From an uncultured Bacteroides sp. (GTDB taxonomy: Bacteria > Bacteroidota > Bacteroidia > Bacteroidales > Bacteroidaceae), in the NCBI RefSeq assembly GCF_947632445.1, contig NZ_CANRPM010000019.1, forward strand, positions 1 through 45,067: a stretch of DNA of 45,067 bases. Direction: 5' to 3'. Shown here piece after piece: positions 7,237 to 15,389 of the stretch (the first letter of the stretch is position 1; each line of letters begins with the position of its first letter). The notes under the pieces are model-generated. The model had not been told where the DNA came from, did not search any database, and was given only the letters and a program-made list of their open reading frames with translations. The translations under genes and the position numbers were made by a program.

Positions 7237-8550
7237 CTATCTAAAATCAAAACTTGTAGTCGATACCCAATCCGAATACCTTATTGGTGCGCCCATATAC
7301 ATTTTGACCCCCTCGGCGACCTTCTTCGTATAATCGGTATAGGTCGTCCAAAAATAAGCGACGTTCATCGTCAAATGCTTCGTCATGTGCACGGCCGCTC
7401 CAAACCCCAGCGAATAAGAATCACATGAAAAGCTGGTGTCCGACTGAAAAGGATCGGTTTGTCCATAGTTGGTCAGCTGATAACCTCCGCTGACCGTCAA
7501 GTACTTCATCACATCCCATTCCGCTCCAACCAGAAACTCATGCGTGCCATGCTCCAAATATTTTTCCTTTCCACCTGCCATGCCGGCAGCCTTGTCAAAG
7601 AAATGATGGTATTCGAGCGAAGCCCGCAGCGTAGGAAGAATTTCATACCCGACGGCAGCCGCCAGCAGCGCAGGAATGTCGTTGGGCGTGTTCACCCCGT
7701 CCTTATAGTCTTCCAGGGCATCCTCCTGCCCGTTTACAACGTTCTTACGGGTTTTATTCTCTATATTCAGGTTGGTCATAAATTCGTATTTCAAACCGAT
7801 GTTCCATTTTCCCAATCTTACATCCGCCCCCAAGATGGGAGTCAGTCCCCACCCCGTTTGTTCACAGTCCAGCTCTATTGAAGCCAATTCCCGCCCGGCA
7901 AGTCCTTGTATGCCCTCCTTTACTTTCGCCGTCAGGAAGCCTTCATATCCACCGGTGAAATAATTCATACGCCCTCCGGCAAACAATCCCAACCGGTCGT
8001 TGACCCGATAAGAGACGCCCAGCTGCACCCCATAGATGAATTGGCGGCCATCCATAGCACTATGAATCGTGTACATTTCAGGAGTCACCGCCCCGCTTGT
8101 TGCCGTGGAAATGCTGCTCATAACCATCGAATCGAACATCGGAAGGCCGTTATCAAACGAAGCCTTACCGCCTCCGCCCACTACAGCAAAACTGCCGGAC
8201 ACCGTCCATGCGTCCTTTTTATATGCTCCATGAATACTGGGAATGAAAGGCGCCGACGCTTTGCCTTCGTAATACCTGCGATGGTCCTCCTCCGGGAAAA
8301 GCGGAAAGGTGGCATCAATGGTACGCGTTTGAAAAGCGCTCTGCCCGTTCAAAGACAAATAAAGCCCATCTTCCGGCAAGAAAGACAAGCCGGCCGGATT
8401 GGAATAAACTCCATCAATGTCGATGGAAGCTCCACGTGCCAGCATTCGAAGGAAAGAGACATGTTGGTTGGTATTCGTCAAATAGCCTCCCGCGAAAGTT
8501 GGGATTGAAACAATCAGCAGCGCCGTGCCGATTAATAAGTTTTTTCTCAT
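7237..8550 (-). CDS. FadL/TodX (OMPP1)-family outer-membrane transport protein
   Basis: A 437-residue outer-membrane beta-barrel for hydrophobic compounds. A signal peptide (MRKNLLIGTALLIVSIPTFA) is followed by GGYLTNTNQHVSFLRMLARG and by DGVYSNPAGLSFLPEDGL, the hatch region of FadL proteins, where the NPA motif is characteristic. The rest alternates polar and aromatic residues as expected of strands, and the chain ends in Phe-Arg (TTSFDFR). Ligands are unknown: fatty acids or aromatics are typical of the family. It is first in a possible fadL-like/queC/queF transcript, with no evident functional link to queuosine. Confidence 0.85.
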   Translation of the reverse strand: MRKNLLIGTALLIVSIPTFAGGYLTNTNQHVSFLRMLARGASIDIDGVYSNPAGLSFLPEDGLYLSLNGQSAFQTRTIDATFPLFPEEDHRRYYEGKASAPFIPSIHGAYKKDAWTVSGSFAVVGGGGKASFDNGLPMFDSMVMSSISTATSGAVTPEMYTIHSAMDGRQFIYGVQLGVSYRVNDRLGLFAGGRMNYFTGGYEGFLTAKVKEGIQGLAGRELASIELDCEQTGWGLTPILGADVRLGKWNIGLKYEFMTNLNIENKTRKNVVNGQEDALEDYKDGVNTPNDIPALLAAAVGYEILPTLRASLEYHHFFDKAAGMAGGKEKYLEHGTHEFLVGAEWDVMKYLTVSGGYQLTNYGQTDPFQSDTSFSCDSYSLGFGAAVHMTKHLTMNVAYFWTTYTDYTKKVAEGVKMYMGAPIRYSDWVSTTSFDFR

Positions 8551-8578
8551 CTATTCGTAGTTTTATTGATTTCGGTGG

Positions 8579-8609
8579 CAAAGGTATAATAAAAATGCAC
8601 ACAAACAAT
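8579..8609 (-). promoter_or_regulatory. Promoter for the FadL-like gene
   Basis: On the minus strand, ATTG (8609-8606), 19 bases and TACCTTTG (8586-8579). The -7 box is a perfect consensus match and the -33 box is one base off TTTG. The leader would be about 25 bases. Confidence 0.6.
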
Positions 8610-8885
8610 CTTTTTGTGCAATTTTCCATCTGCATGGCCTTCGGAGAAGAAGATGCCGAAAATACGTATAAGACCGGCAACCTCACTCCATCGACAAGAG
8701 ACAGCTGTATAAAGCCGCCCGTCTATCAAAAAAATCAATAAAATAGCCGCTTGTAGGAGGAGTTTTCGGCCGGTTTTTCGTAATATTGCAGGGCGTAAGA
8801 AAAAACGGGATGCCGTCCAGACATCCGCCATAATCTTTTCGACGCGGTGAAAGTTTCGACATCTAACATCAAAAAATAGAACGTA

Positions 8886-10013
8886 ATGAAAAAATTGACT
8901 CAACTCTTGTTCATCGTCCTCTGCGTGCCCGCCGTGCTCCAAGCTCAGAAGCGCGACGACAGCAAGTACTTGGCCGGAGCCGTTCCCGAAGAAGACGGCA
9001 AAGTCGTATTCAGCAAAGAATTCAGCATCCCCGGCATGTCACAAGACGAAATCTTCGAACGCATGCAGAAGTGGATGGATCTCTTCCTGAGGAAAAAGCA
9101 GAACGAAACCAGCCGCGTGGTCTACACCAACCGTGAGAAAGGCCAGGTGATAGGAATGGGGGAAGAATGGCTCGTATTCAGTTCCACCGCCCTCTCATTG
9201 GATCGCACCCTCATCAATTACCAGCTCAGTGCCTTATGCCAGCCGGAAAAGTGTGAGTTCCGCATCGAAAAGATACGTTATACCTACCGCGAAGGCCGCG
9301 ACCAGCAAAAATACACGGCCGAAAAATGGATCACCGACGACTATGCCCTGAACAAAAGCCGGACAAAGTTGATACTGGGCCTGGCTAAGTGGCGCAGAAA
9401 AACCGTAGACTTTGCCGACGGACTTTGCAAAGAAGCCACCAAGGCACTGAGCGCAGCCAGCATCGACCAAATCGTTGTCCTAACCGACGAAGAAATGGAG
9501 GAGGCCAAAGAAAAAGAAGGAGGCAAAACTATTGTAAATTCAGGTACTACGGTCATCAATACCAAACAGCAGCCCGTAACCCGGCAAGCCGAGACTCCCG
9601 TCGTAGCACCCGCAGCCCAGCCTGCTGTTGAACAAACGCCCGATCCTGCCCCACAGCCAAGCACTTACAAGGAAGTGGCTCCCGACCAACTACCTGCCAA
9701 TGCCATTCAGATAGGCGCAGGCAAGCTGGTTATCGTCATAGGCACCGATGCCTTCAATATGACCATGATGACGGCCAACGCCGGAGGCTCGCTGGGCAAG
9801 ATGTCAGGAAAGGCTGTCATCTACACTTTCCTCTCACCCGACCAGCCGCACGAACAGCTTGACCGGACCGACACCTACACCGTCCGTTTCTACCCCAATG
9901 GACAACAGGAACCCAGTGTCGTGCTTGAGTGTAAGAAACTCCCCTCACAGCAACCATTGGAAGGCCAGCCGCGTATGTACATCGGCGAAATCGTGAAAGC
10001 ACAAATAAAATAA
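8886..10013 (+). CDS. DUF4468 domain exported protein
   Basis: A 375-residue exported protein. The signal peptide is MKKLTQLLFIVLCVPAVLQA. A DUF4468-type domain covers about 40-150 (VVFSKEFSIPGMSQDEIFERMQKW; CEFRIEKIRYTYREG), a family of secreted Bacteroidales proteins of unknown function. A charged linker (EEMEEAKEKEGGKT) and a Pro/Gln/Ala-rich segment (about 230-265) lead to a second folded domain. That domain (AIQIGAGKLVIVIGTDAFNMT onward) is probably flavin-reductase- or FMN-binding-split-barrel-like in length, but it is not recognised with confidence. Convergent or overlapping genes are absent. The 335-base upstream gap holds the divergent fadL promoter and only a poor TAATATTG box near 8781 for this gene. 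Confidence 0.75.
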   Translation: MKKLTQLLFIVLCVPAVLQAQKRDDSKYLAGAVPEEDGKVVFSKEFSIPGMSQDEIFERMQKWMDLFLRKKQNETSRVVYTNREKGQVIGMGEEWLVFSSTALSLDRTLINYQLSALCQPEKCEFRIEKIRYTYREGRDQQKYTAEKWITDDYALNKSRTKLILGLAKWRRKTVDFADGLCKEATKALSAASIDQIVVLTDEEMEEAKEKEGGKTIVNSGTTVINTKQQPVTRQAETPVVAPAAQPAVEQTPDPAPQPSTYKEVAPDQLPANAIQIGAGKLVIVIGTDAFNMTMMTANAGGSLGKMSGKAVIYTFLSPDQPHEQLDRTDTYTVRFYPNGQQEPSVVLECKKLPSQQPLEGQPRMYIGEIVKAQIK

Positions 10014-10181
10014 AACCTGAAGTACGGATTATGCGGACAAGTACAAGAGAATAAAATACATCCTCCATACCAATCCGCGTAACCCGTATCTTATAAACAA
10101 CTAACTCATAACAAATTCTATGAGAAAGCCCTGAGACCGAAAGAAGACCATCGTCGATAACTCGTGTAAACAATAAAATCT

Positions 10182-10361
10182 ATGAGCATAGAAGAAGCCA
10201 TGATGGGCGGCATCGTCTTTAAAGAGAAAAAAGAAAAGCCCAAAGGTGAAGCCAAAGTGAAGACCAAAGCAAAAAAGAAGACCTACATCACCGGTCTCCA
10301 CAACTCGGGAGCCGCCAAGATGAAAGCCGAAATCCGCCGCAAGCGTGCCAACAGACATTAA
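10182..10361 (+). CDS. Small basic hypothetical protein, 59 residues
   Basis: Starts MSIEEAMMGGIVFKEKKEKP and ends AEIRRKRANRH. It is strongly basic (a run of Lys/Arg at 14-34 and again at 47-59) with no signal peptide or membrane segment, so it could bind nucleic acid or the ribosome. The family is not recognised. It is supported as a gene by its position: its stop is four bases before the ATG of the methyltransferase gene, and the two are probably coupled. The 168-base gap before it contains nothing recognisable. Confidence 0.6.
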   Translation: MSIEEAMMGGIVFKEKKEKPKGEAKVKTKAKKKTYITGLHNSGAAKMKAEIRRKRANRH

Positions 10362-10365
10362 AAAA

Positions 10366-11103
10366 ATGATACATACCGACCTGCTGACCGCTGACAAAGA
10401 CCCGATGGGAGCAGCCATCCTCGACTTCCTAAAACATGGACGAGCCGATAAACTGCATGTATTTTCCTCCCAGTTCGACGAAGACGAAATCCCCGTCCGC
10501 ACCCTGTTTCGCACTGAGAAACAGATGAATCCACTGGAGCGAACTGCCCTACAATTAGCCACCGGCCGCATCCTCGACATAGGTGCCGGAAGCGGTTGCC
10601 ACAGTCTGGCCCTGCAAGCGGCCGGCAAGGAAGTGGAAGCCATCGACATCTCCCCACTCTCGGTAGAAGCCATGTGTAAACGCGGTGTAAAGCAAGCTAC
10701 ACAAGCCAATCTCTTCAATGAAAGTTTCTACGGATCCTACGACACTCTCCTTATGCTGATGAACGGCTCCGGCATCATCGGCCAGCTGGAGAACCTGCCC
10801 GCTTTCTTCCGAAAAGCCAAACAACTGTTACGCCCCGGCGGCAGTATTCTGATGGATTCCAGCGACCTGCGTTATTTGTACGAAGACGAAGACGGAAGTT
10901 TCGTCATTAACATTGCGGACGAGTATTACGGCGAAGTGGATTTCCAGATACGGTACAAGGAAATCATGGGCGATCCGTTCGACTGGCTCTATATCGACTT
11001 CCAGACCCTTTCTCTCTACGCCACGCAAAACGGATTCGAAGCCAAACTAATAAAGGAAGGAAAACATTACGACTACCTGGCCCGGCTTCATCCGAAAGCA
11101 TGA
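10366..11103 (+). CDS. Class I SAM-dependent methyltransferase
   Basis: A 245-residue Rossmann-fold methyltransferase. Motif I is ILDIGAGSGCHSLALQAAG (about 69-87), followed by an acidic residue at the end of strand 2 (VEAIDISPLS). YDTLLMLMNGSGIIG provides the motif IV region, and LLRPGGSILMDSSDLRY the post-motif. The substrate is unknown; the NGSGIIG segment and a long insertion with acidic residues resemble small-molecule methyltransferases of the UbiE/TehB type. An upstream Met at 10345 overlaps the small basic gene, and the ATG at 10366 just after that gene's stop is preferred. Confidence 0.8.
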   Translation: MIHTDLLTADKDPMGAAILDFLKHGRADKLHVFSSQFDEDEIPVRTLFRTEKQMNPLERTALQLATGRILDIGAGSGCHSLALQAAGKEVEAIDISPLSVEAMCKRGVKQATQANLFNESFYGSYDTLLMLMNGSGIIGQLENLPAFFRKAKQLLRPGGSILMDSSDLRYLYEDEDGSFVINIADEYYGEVDFQIRYKEIMGDPFDWLYIDFQTLSLYATQNGFEAKLIKEGKHYDYLARLHPKA

Positions 11104-11309
11104 AGTCAACCTTTTCAACCAACTTCCGAAATCCGTCACGATCTATCAGTACATTGCGGGTAATACATGCCTACCCCACTCTATTGCTACTGCGCACCTT
11201 CTCCATAAAAAATCTTCCGCACACTTGTTTTTCTAACGTTATCATTGTATTTTTGCAAAGATATATCATCTATTCGACCTGTTAATTTTAAAACACCGAA
11301 CAAAAAACT
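11104..11309 (+). promoter_or_regulatory. Intergenic region with a probable promoter for the nucleoside transporter
   Basis: A TATTTTTG box at 11248-11255 with TTGT 19 bases upstream (11225-11228) fits the Bacteroides promoter with a weak -33 box. It would give a leader of about 50 bases. Nothing else is recognisable in the gap. Confidence 0.4.
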
Positions 11310-12572
11310 ATGCACATCAAACTTCGCTTGATCGTCATGAACTTCCTGCAGTTTGCCGTGTGGGGTTCTTACCTGACTTCTATGGGAAGCTATCTGGTCA
11401 ATGTCAACCTTGCCGGGCATATCGGCATCTTCTATGCCATGCAGGGCATCGTGTCCCTCTTCATGCCGGCCATCATGGGCATCATAGCCGACCACTGGGT
11501 ACCGGCCCAAAAACTGTTGAGTTTTAGTCACTTCATGGCTGCCTTATTCATGGGCCTCGCCGGCTACTACGGTATGACAAGCGGACAAGATGTGGAATTC
11601 GGACCGCTCTTCAGCCTCTATGCTCTGAGCGTAGCCTTCTATATGCCGACCTTAGCCCTTTCGAACTCCGTGGCCTATACGGCGCTGGACAAAACGGGAC
11701 TGGATACCATCAAGCATTTTCCCCCTATCCGTATCTTTGGAACCATCGGATTTATCTGTGCCATGTGGCTGGTAGACATCCTGGGCCTGCAGAACAATCA
11801 TGGACAGTTCTTCACCTGTGCCACCATCGGCCTGGTGTACGGATGCTATGCCCTGACCCTGCCTGCCTGCCCCACGAGCAAGGGAGGACAGAGCAAATCG
11901 CTGGTGGAAGCCTTGGGTCTGCGTGCCTTCACCCTGTTCAAGCAGAAGAAAATGGCCATCTTCTTCATCTTCTCCATGCTGCTGGGTGTGTCACTGCAAA
12001 TCACCAACGGATTTGCCAATCCCTATGTCAGCAGCTTCGGCAGCATACCTGAATATGCCGACACCTTCGGCGTACAGCATGCCAATATTCTGATTTCGCT
12101 GTCGCAGGTATCCGAGACACTCTGCATCCTGCTGATACCGTTCTTCCTGAAGCGCTTCGGCATCAAACAGGTGATGCTCATCGCCATGTTCGCATGGGTA
12201 CTGCGTTTCGGCTTGTTCGGTACCGGCAATCCAGGGAGCGGCGTCTGGATGTTCCTGCTTTCGATGATTGTCTATGGAGTGGCCTTCGACTTCTTCAATA
12301 TATCCGGTTCGCTGTTTGTCGACCGTGAGACGGACAAGGAAATCCGCTCAAGCGCACAGGGTCTGTTCATCATTATGACCAATGGATTGGGCGCTACCAT
12401 CGGGACGCTGGGAGCACAAGCGGTGGTAAATCACTTTGTGGATTTCAGCAGCAAACTGCCACAAACGGGGCAATGGCAGGCAGCGTGGTTCACGTTTGCA
12501 GCCTATGCACTGGTAGTGGCCGTTGTATTTGCCTTCGTTTTCAAATACAAACACGAACCGGAAAAGATGTAA
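11310..12572 (+). CDS. Nucleoside:H+ symporter, NupG-like (MFS)
   Basis: A 420-residue inner-membrane protein with about twelve hydrophobic segments. The N-terminus MHIKLRLIVMNFLQFAVWGSY is the hallmark of the NupG/XapB family, and GIIADHWVPAQKLL is the loop 2-3 motif. FPPIRIFGTIGFI and SSAQGLFIIMTNGLGATIG also match the family. It imports purine and pyrimidine nucleosides driven by protons; the exact range is inferred. The bifunctional nuclease gene follows after 27 bases on the same strand. Confidence 0.88.
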   Translation: MHIKLRLIVMNFLQFAVWGSYLTSMGSYLVNVNLAGHIGIFYAMQGIVSLFMPAIMGIIADHWVPAQKLLSFSHFMAALFMGLAGYYGMTSGQDVEFGPLFSLYALSVAFYMPTLALSNSVAYTALDKTGLDTIKHFPPIRIFGTIGFICAMWLVDILGLQNNHGQFFTCATIGLVYGCYALTLPACPTSKGGQSKSLVEALGLRAFTLFKQKKMAIFFIFSMLLGVSLQITNGFANPYVSSFGSIPEYADTFGVQHANILISLSQVSETLCILLIPFFLKRFGIKQVMLIAMFAWVLRFGLFGTGNPGSGVWMFLLSMIVYGVAFDFFNISGSLFVDRETDKEIRSSAQGLFIIMTNGLGATIGTLGAQAVVNHFVDFSSKLPQTGQWQAAWFTFAAYALVVAVVFAFVFKYKHEPEKM

Positions 12573-12599
12573 AAACAAGCCGGAAAAGAACAATCTGCC

Positions 12600-13178
12600 A
12601 TGAACCGAAACAAGATAGAACTGCAAGTGTTGAGCCTCTCCTACAGCCAGGAACAGACCGGAGTCTATGCCTTGTTGCTGGGTGAAGTGGACGGCTCGCG
12701 CAAACTGCCTGTCATCATCGGTTCGGCAGAGGCGCAAGCCATCCTGCTTGAGATACGCGGCATCACTTCGCCACGCCCGCTGACATACCAGCTGTTTGCT
12801 GCTACCCTCGAGGCATTAGATGTACGCCTGCTGCGCGTACTGATATACCGGATAGAGAACGGGCTGTTCTATTCTTATCTCTACTTACAGTCGGACCGCT
12901 CCATCATCCGCATCGACTCGCGCACGAGCGACGCCGTCGTCATGGCCATGCGCCTGCACTGCCCGATACTCATCTACGAAGATGTGCTGGAAGCCTGGAA
13001 AATGAAACCGGACAACGGCGATATGCCGGAAACTGCAAGTAGCCGACGAGGTCGGGCAGAGACGATAAACCGCATGGAAGAAGCCTTGCAAGAAGCCATA
13101 GAAGCAGAAGAGTATGAGAAAGCCGCCAATCTGCGCGACATGATAAACCAATTTAAGGAGACACACCATCAGGACTGA
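12600..13178 (+). CDS. Bifunctional nuclease family protein (DUF151) with UvrB/UvrC motif
   Basis: A 192-residue protein. Residues 1-135 form the DUF151/bifunctional nuclease domain (LPVIIGSAEAQAILLEI; RIDSRTSDAVVMAMR). Residues 155-187 are a UVR motif (INRMEEALQEAIEAEEYEKA). Members of the family show DNase/RNase activity in plants and occur widely in Bacteroidetes; the cellular role is poorly known. The stop TGA and the rsmE start ATG share one base (TGATG), so the two are translationally coupled. Confidence 0.85.
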   Translation: MNRNKIELQVLSLSYSQEQTGVYALLLGEVDGSRKLPVIIGSAEAQAILLEIRGITSPRPLTYQLFAATLEALDVRLLRVLIYRIENGLFYSYLYLQSDRSIIRIDSRTSDAVVMAMRLHCPILIYEDVLEAWKMKPDNGDMPETASSRRGRAETINRMEEALQEAIEAEEYEKAANLRDMINQFKETHHQD

Positions 13179-13882
13179 TGCACGTATTTTACACACCCGA
13201 CATACAGACACGACCCGAACTGCCCGAAGAAGAAGCCGCACACGCCATACGGGTGCTCCGCCTCGAAGCAGGCGACGAAGTGACCCTGACCGACGGCAAA
13301 GGATGTTTCTACCGAGCCGAGATAAGCGTAGCGTCCAACAAGCGCTGCCTGGTGAACATTCTGGAAACCTTGCCTCAGGAGCCACTCTGGCAAGGACACC
13401 TGCATCTGGCCATGGCGCCTACCAAGAATATGGACCGCACTGAGTGGTTCGCTGAAAAAGCAACGGAAATCGGCTTCGACGAACTGACGTTCCTCAACTG
13501 TCACTTTTCCGAACGGAAGGTCATCAAGGCCGAACGCATCCGAAAGATACTGGTGTCGGCCATCAAGCAGTCACTCAAAGCACGGTTGCCCAAACTGAAT
13601 GAAATGACGGACTTCAACAGGTTTGTCCGACAACCCTTCAGCGGACAGAAATTCATAGCCCACTGCTACGAAGGAGAGAAGCCGTTGCTGAAAGACATTG
13701 TACGTCGTGGTGAGGACGCGCTGATACTCATCGGCCCCGAAGGAGACTTCAGTGAGGAGGAAGTGAAACTGGCCGTAGAACAAGGTTTCCGACCCGTCAG
13801 CTTAGGACGATCGCGACTGCGCACGGAGACGGCCGCACTCGTAGCCTGCCACATCCTGAACCTCTGCAACCAAACCGATTGA
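13178..13882 (+). CDS. rsmE: 16S rRNA m3U1498 methyltransferase RsmE
   Basis: A SPOUT methyltransferase of 234 residues. The N-terminal PUA-like part begins MHVFYTPDIQ. The knotted SAM-binding C-terminus is LILIGPEGDFSEEEVKLA and VSLGRSRLRTETAALVA, both diagnostic. It methylates N3 of U1498 in 16S rRNA. It overlaps the upstream bifunctional nuclease gene by one base. Confidence 0.93.
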   Translation: MHVFYTPDIQTRPELPEEEAAHAIRVLRLEAGDEVTLTDGKGCFYRAEISVASNKRCLVNILETLPQEPLWQGHLHLAMAPTKNMDRTEWFAEKATEIGFDELTFLNCHFSERKVIKAERIRKILVSAIKQSLKARLPKLNEMTDFNRFVRQPFSGQKFIAHCYEGEKPLLKDIVRRGEDALILIGPEGDFSEEEVKLAVEQGFRPVSLGRSRLRTETAALVACHILNLCNQTD

Positions 13883-13947
13883 AGAATTGCGGCAGGAACG
13901 CTCCGGCGGAGAAAGCCGGACAAGTTGCAGATTTGCAAATTGTTTCC

Positions 13948-13955
13948 TATCTTTG
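13948..13955 (+). promoter_or_regulatory. Probable -7 box for the asparaginase gene
   Basis: TATCTTTG lies 32 bases before the ATG at 13988. The base quartet 19 bases upstream is TTGC, only a partial -33 match, so this promoter is less certain than the others. Confidence 0.5.
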
Positions 13956-13987
13956 CCGCTCTAATTATAAAAGCCTGCAGAACACGC

Positions 13988-15031
13988 ATGAAAACAGCAG
14001 ATTGCCCCTCAGTATTACTGATATACACCGGCGGTACTATCGGCATGATCGAGAACCCCGAGACCGGAGCCCTGGAAAACTTTGACTTCGACCGGCTGCT
14101 CAAGCACGTACCCGAGCTGAAACGGTTCAACTGCCACATTTCCACCTATCAGTTCAACCCGCCCATTGATTCCTCGGATATGGAACCTGAGTTGTGGGCC
14201 AAGATTGTGAAAATCATCAGTGACCGTTACGACGATTACGACGGCTTCGTCATCCTGCACGGCACGGACACCATGGCCTACACCGCCTGCGCCCTGAGCT
14301 TCATGCTCGAAAACCTGTCGAAACCCGTCATCCTGACCGGCTCGCAACTGCCCATCGGCATGCTGCGCACCGACGGTAAGGAAAATCTCATCACGGCCAT
14401 CGAGATAGCGGCCGCACGCCGTCCCGACGGCACACCCATGGTGCCCGAAGTCTGCATCTTCTTTGAAAACGAACTGATGCGCGGCAACCGCACGACCAAA
14501 ATCAATGCGGAAAACTTCAACGCCTTCCGTTCGTTCAACTACCCGCCGCTGGCTAAGGCCGGCATCCACATCCGCTACGAAGAGCGGCTAATACGCCGTC
14601 CCGACCCGTCGTGCCCCATGAAGCCCCACTACCTGTTCGACACCAATGTCGTCGTATTGACCCTCTTCCCCGGCATCCGCGAAAGCCTCGTCAGTTCCGT
14701 GCTCAGCGTACCGGGCCTCAAAGCCGTAGTGCTCAAGACCTTCGGTTCGGGCAATGCCCCTCAGAAAGAATGGCTGATACGCCTGCTCAAGGAAGCCAAT
14801 GAACGGGGCATCGTCATCGTCAACATCACCCAATGCCAGCGGGGCGTCGTCGAAATGCAACGCTATGGCACCGGCCTGCAACTCCTCCAGACGGGCGTCA
14901 TCAGCGGTTACGATAGCACGCCCGAATGCGCCGTCACCAAGCTGATGTTCCTCCTGGGACACGGACTGCCCCCGCAGGAAGTCAGCCACCTCATGGAGTC
15001 GGACTTGGCGGGCGAAATCACCATAGCCTGA
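13988..15031 (+). CDS. ansA: L-asparaginase, type I
   Basis: Hydrolyses asparagine to aspartate and ammonia. The 347-residue protein has no signal peptide and so is the cytoplasmic type. The first catalytic motif is LLIYTGGTIGM with Thr14, the second is VILHGTDTMAYTA, and the substrate-binding Asp/Ser region is FNPPIDSSDM. A longer frame to 13925 would include the promoter box, so MKTADCPSVLL at 13988 is chosen. Confidence 0.92.
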   Translation: MKTADCPSVLLIYTGGTIGMIENPETGALENFDFDRLLKHVPELKRFNCHISTYQFNPPIDSSDMEPELWAKIVKIISDRYDDYDGFVILHGTDTMAYTACALSFMLENLSKPVILTGSQLPIGMLRTDGKENLITAIEIAAARRPDGTPMVPEVCIFFENELMRGNRTTKINAENFNAFRSFNYPPLAKAGIHIRYEERLIRRPDPSCPMKPHYLFDTNVVVLTLFPGIRESLVSSVLSVPGLKAVVLKTFGSGNAPQKEWLIRLLKEANERGIVIVNITQCQRGVVEMQRYGTGLQLLQTGVISGYDSTPECAVTKLMFLLGHGLPPQEVSHLMESDLAGEITIA

Positions 15032-15087
15032 CCTCGGCCGACGGCTTGCAGCCGTATAGTGAAAAAAACAAAAAAAAACGCATTCCA

Positions 15088-15119
15088 TTTGCTACTGTGC
15101 CGGGCTTTCACTATGTTTG
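15088..15119 (+). promoter_or_regulatory. Bacteroides-type promoter for the B12 uptake operon
   Basis: TTTG (15088-15091), a 20-base spacer and TATGTTTG (15112-15119). Transcription would begin just before the cobalamin riboswitch. Confidence 0.75.
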
Positions 15120-15124
15120 CGCCG

Positions 15125-15325
15125 GTTTTGTTCCGTCAGCCTCCCGATAGCGAGACGGCGGATGAAAAGGGAATCGGGTGCAAATCCCGGACAGTCCCGC
15201 TGCTGTGAGTTTCTCAACCAGAGGCATCAAACCACTTCAATGCCACTGCCACCTCCGCCCCGGCGGAAAAGGCGGGAAGGCGATGCCCTCCGAAACAAGT
15301 CAGAAGACCTGCAAGACCCAGTCGA
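15125..15325 (+). promoter_or_regulatory. Cobalamin (B12) riboswitch
   Basis: The conserved core is present in order: AAAAGGGAATCGGGTGCAAA, TCCCGGACAGTCCCGCTGCT then GTGA, the GCCACTG element at 15242-15248, GGGAAGGCG, and the B12 box AGTCAGAAGACCTGC at 15298-15312. It lies between the promoter and the btuB-like start at 15390. It is expected to lower expression of the operon when adenosyl- or hydroxocobalamin is bound. The mechanism (sequestering the start site or terminating) is not resolved here; no clear T-rich terminator lies between the B12 box and the ATG, which favours control of translation. Confidence 0.95.
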
Positions 15326-15389
15326 AAAACCGCCCCTTCGAGGAAAGTGGACGGAACACGAAGTGTTATCACAAAAAACAGTTTGCGGC

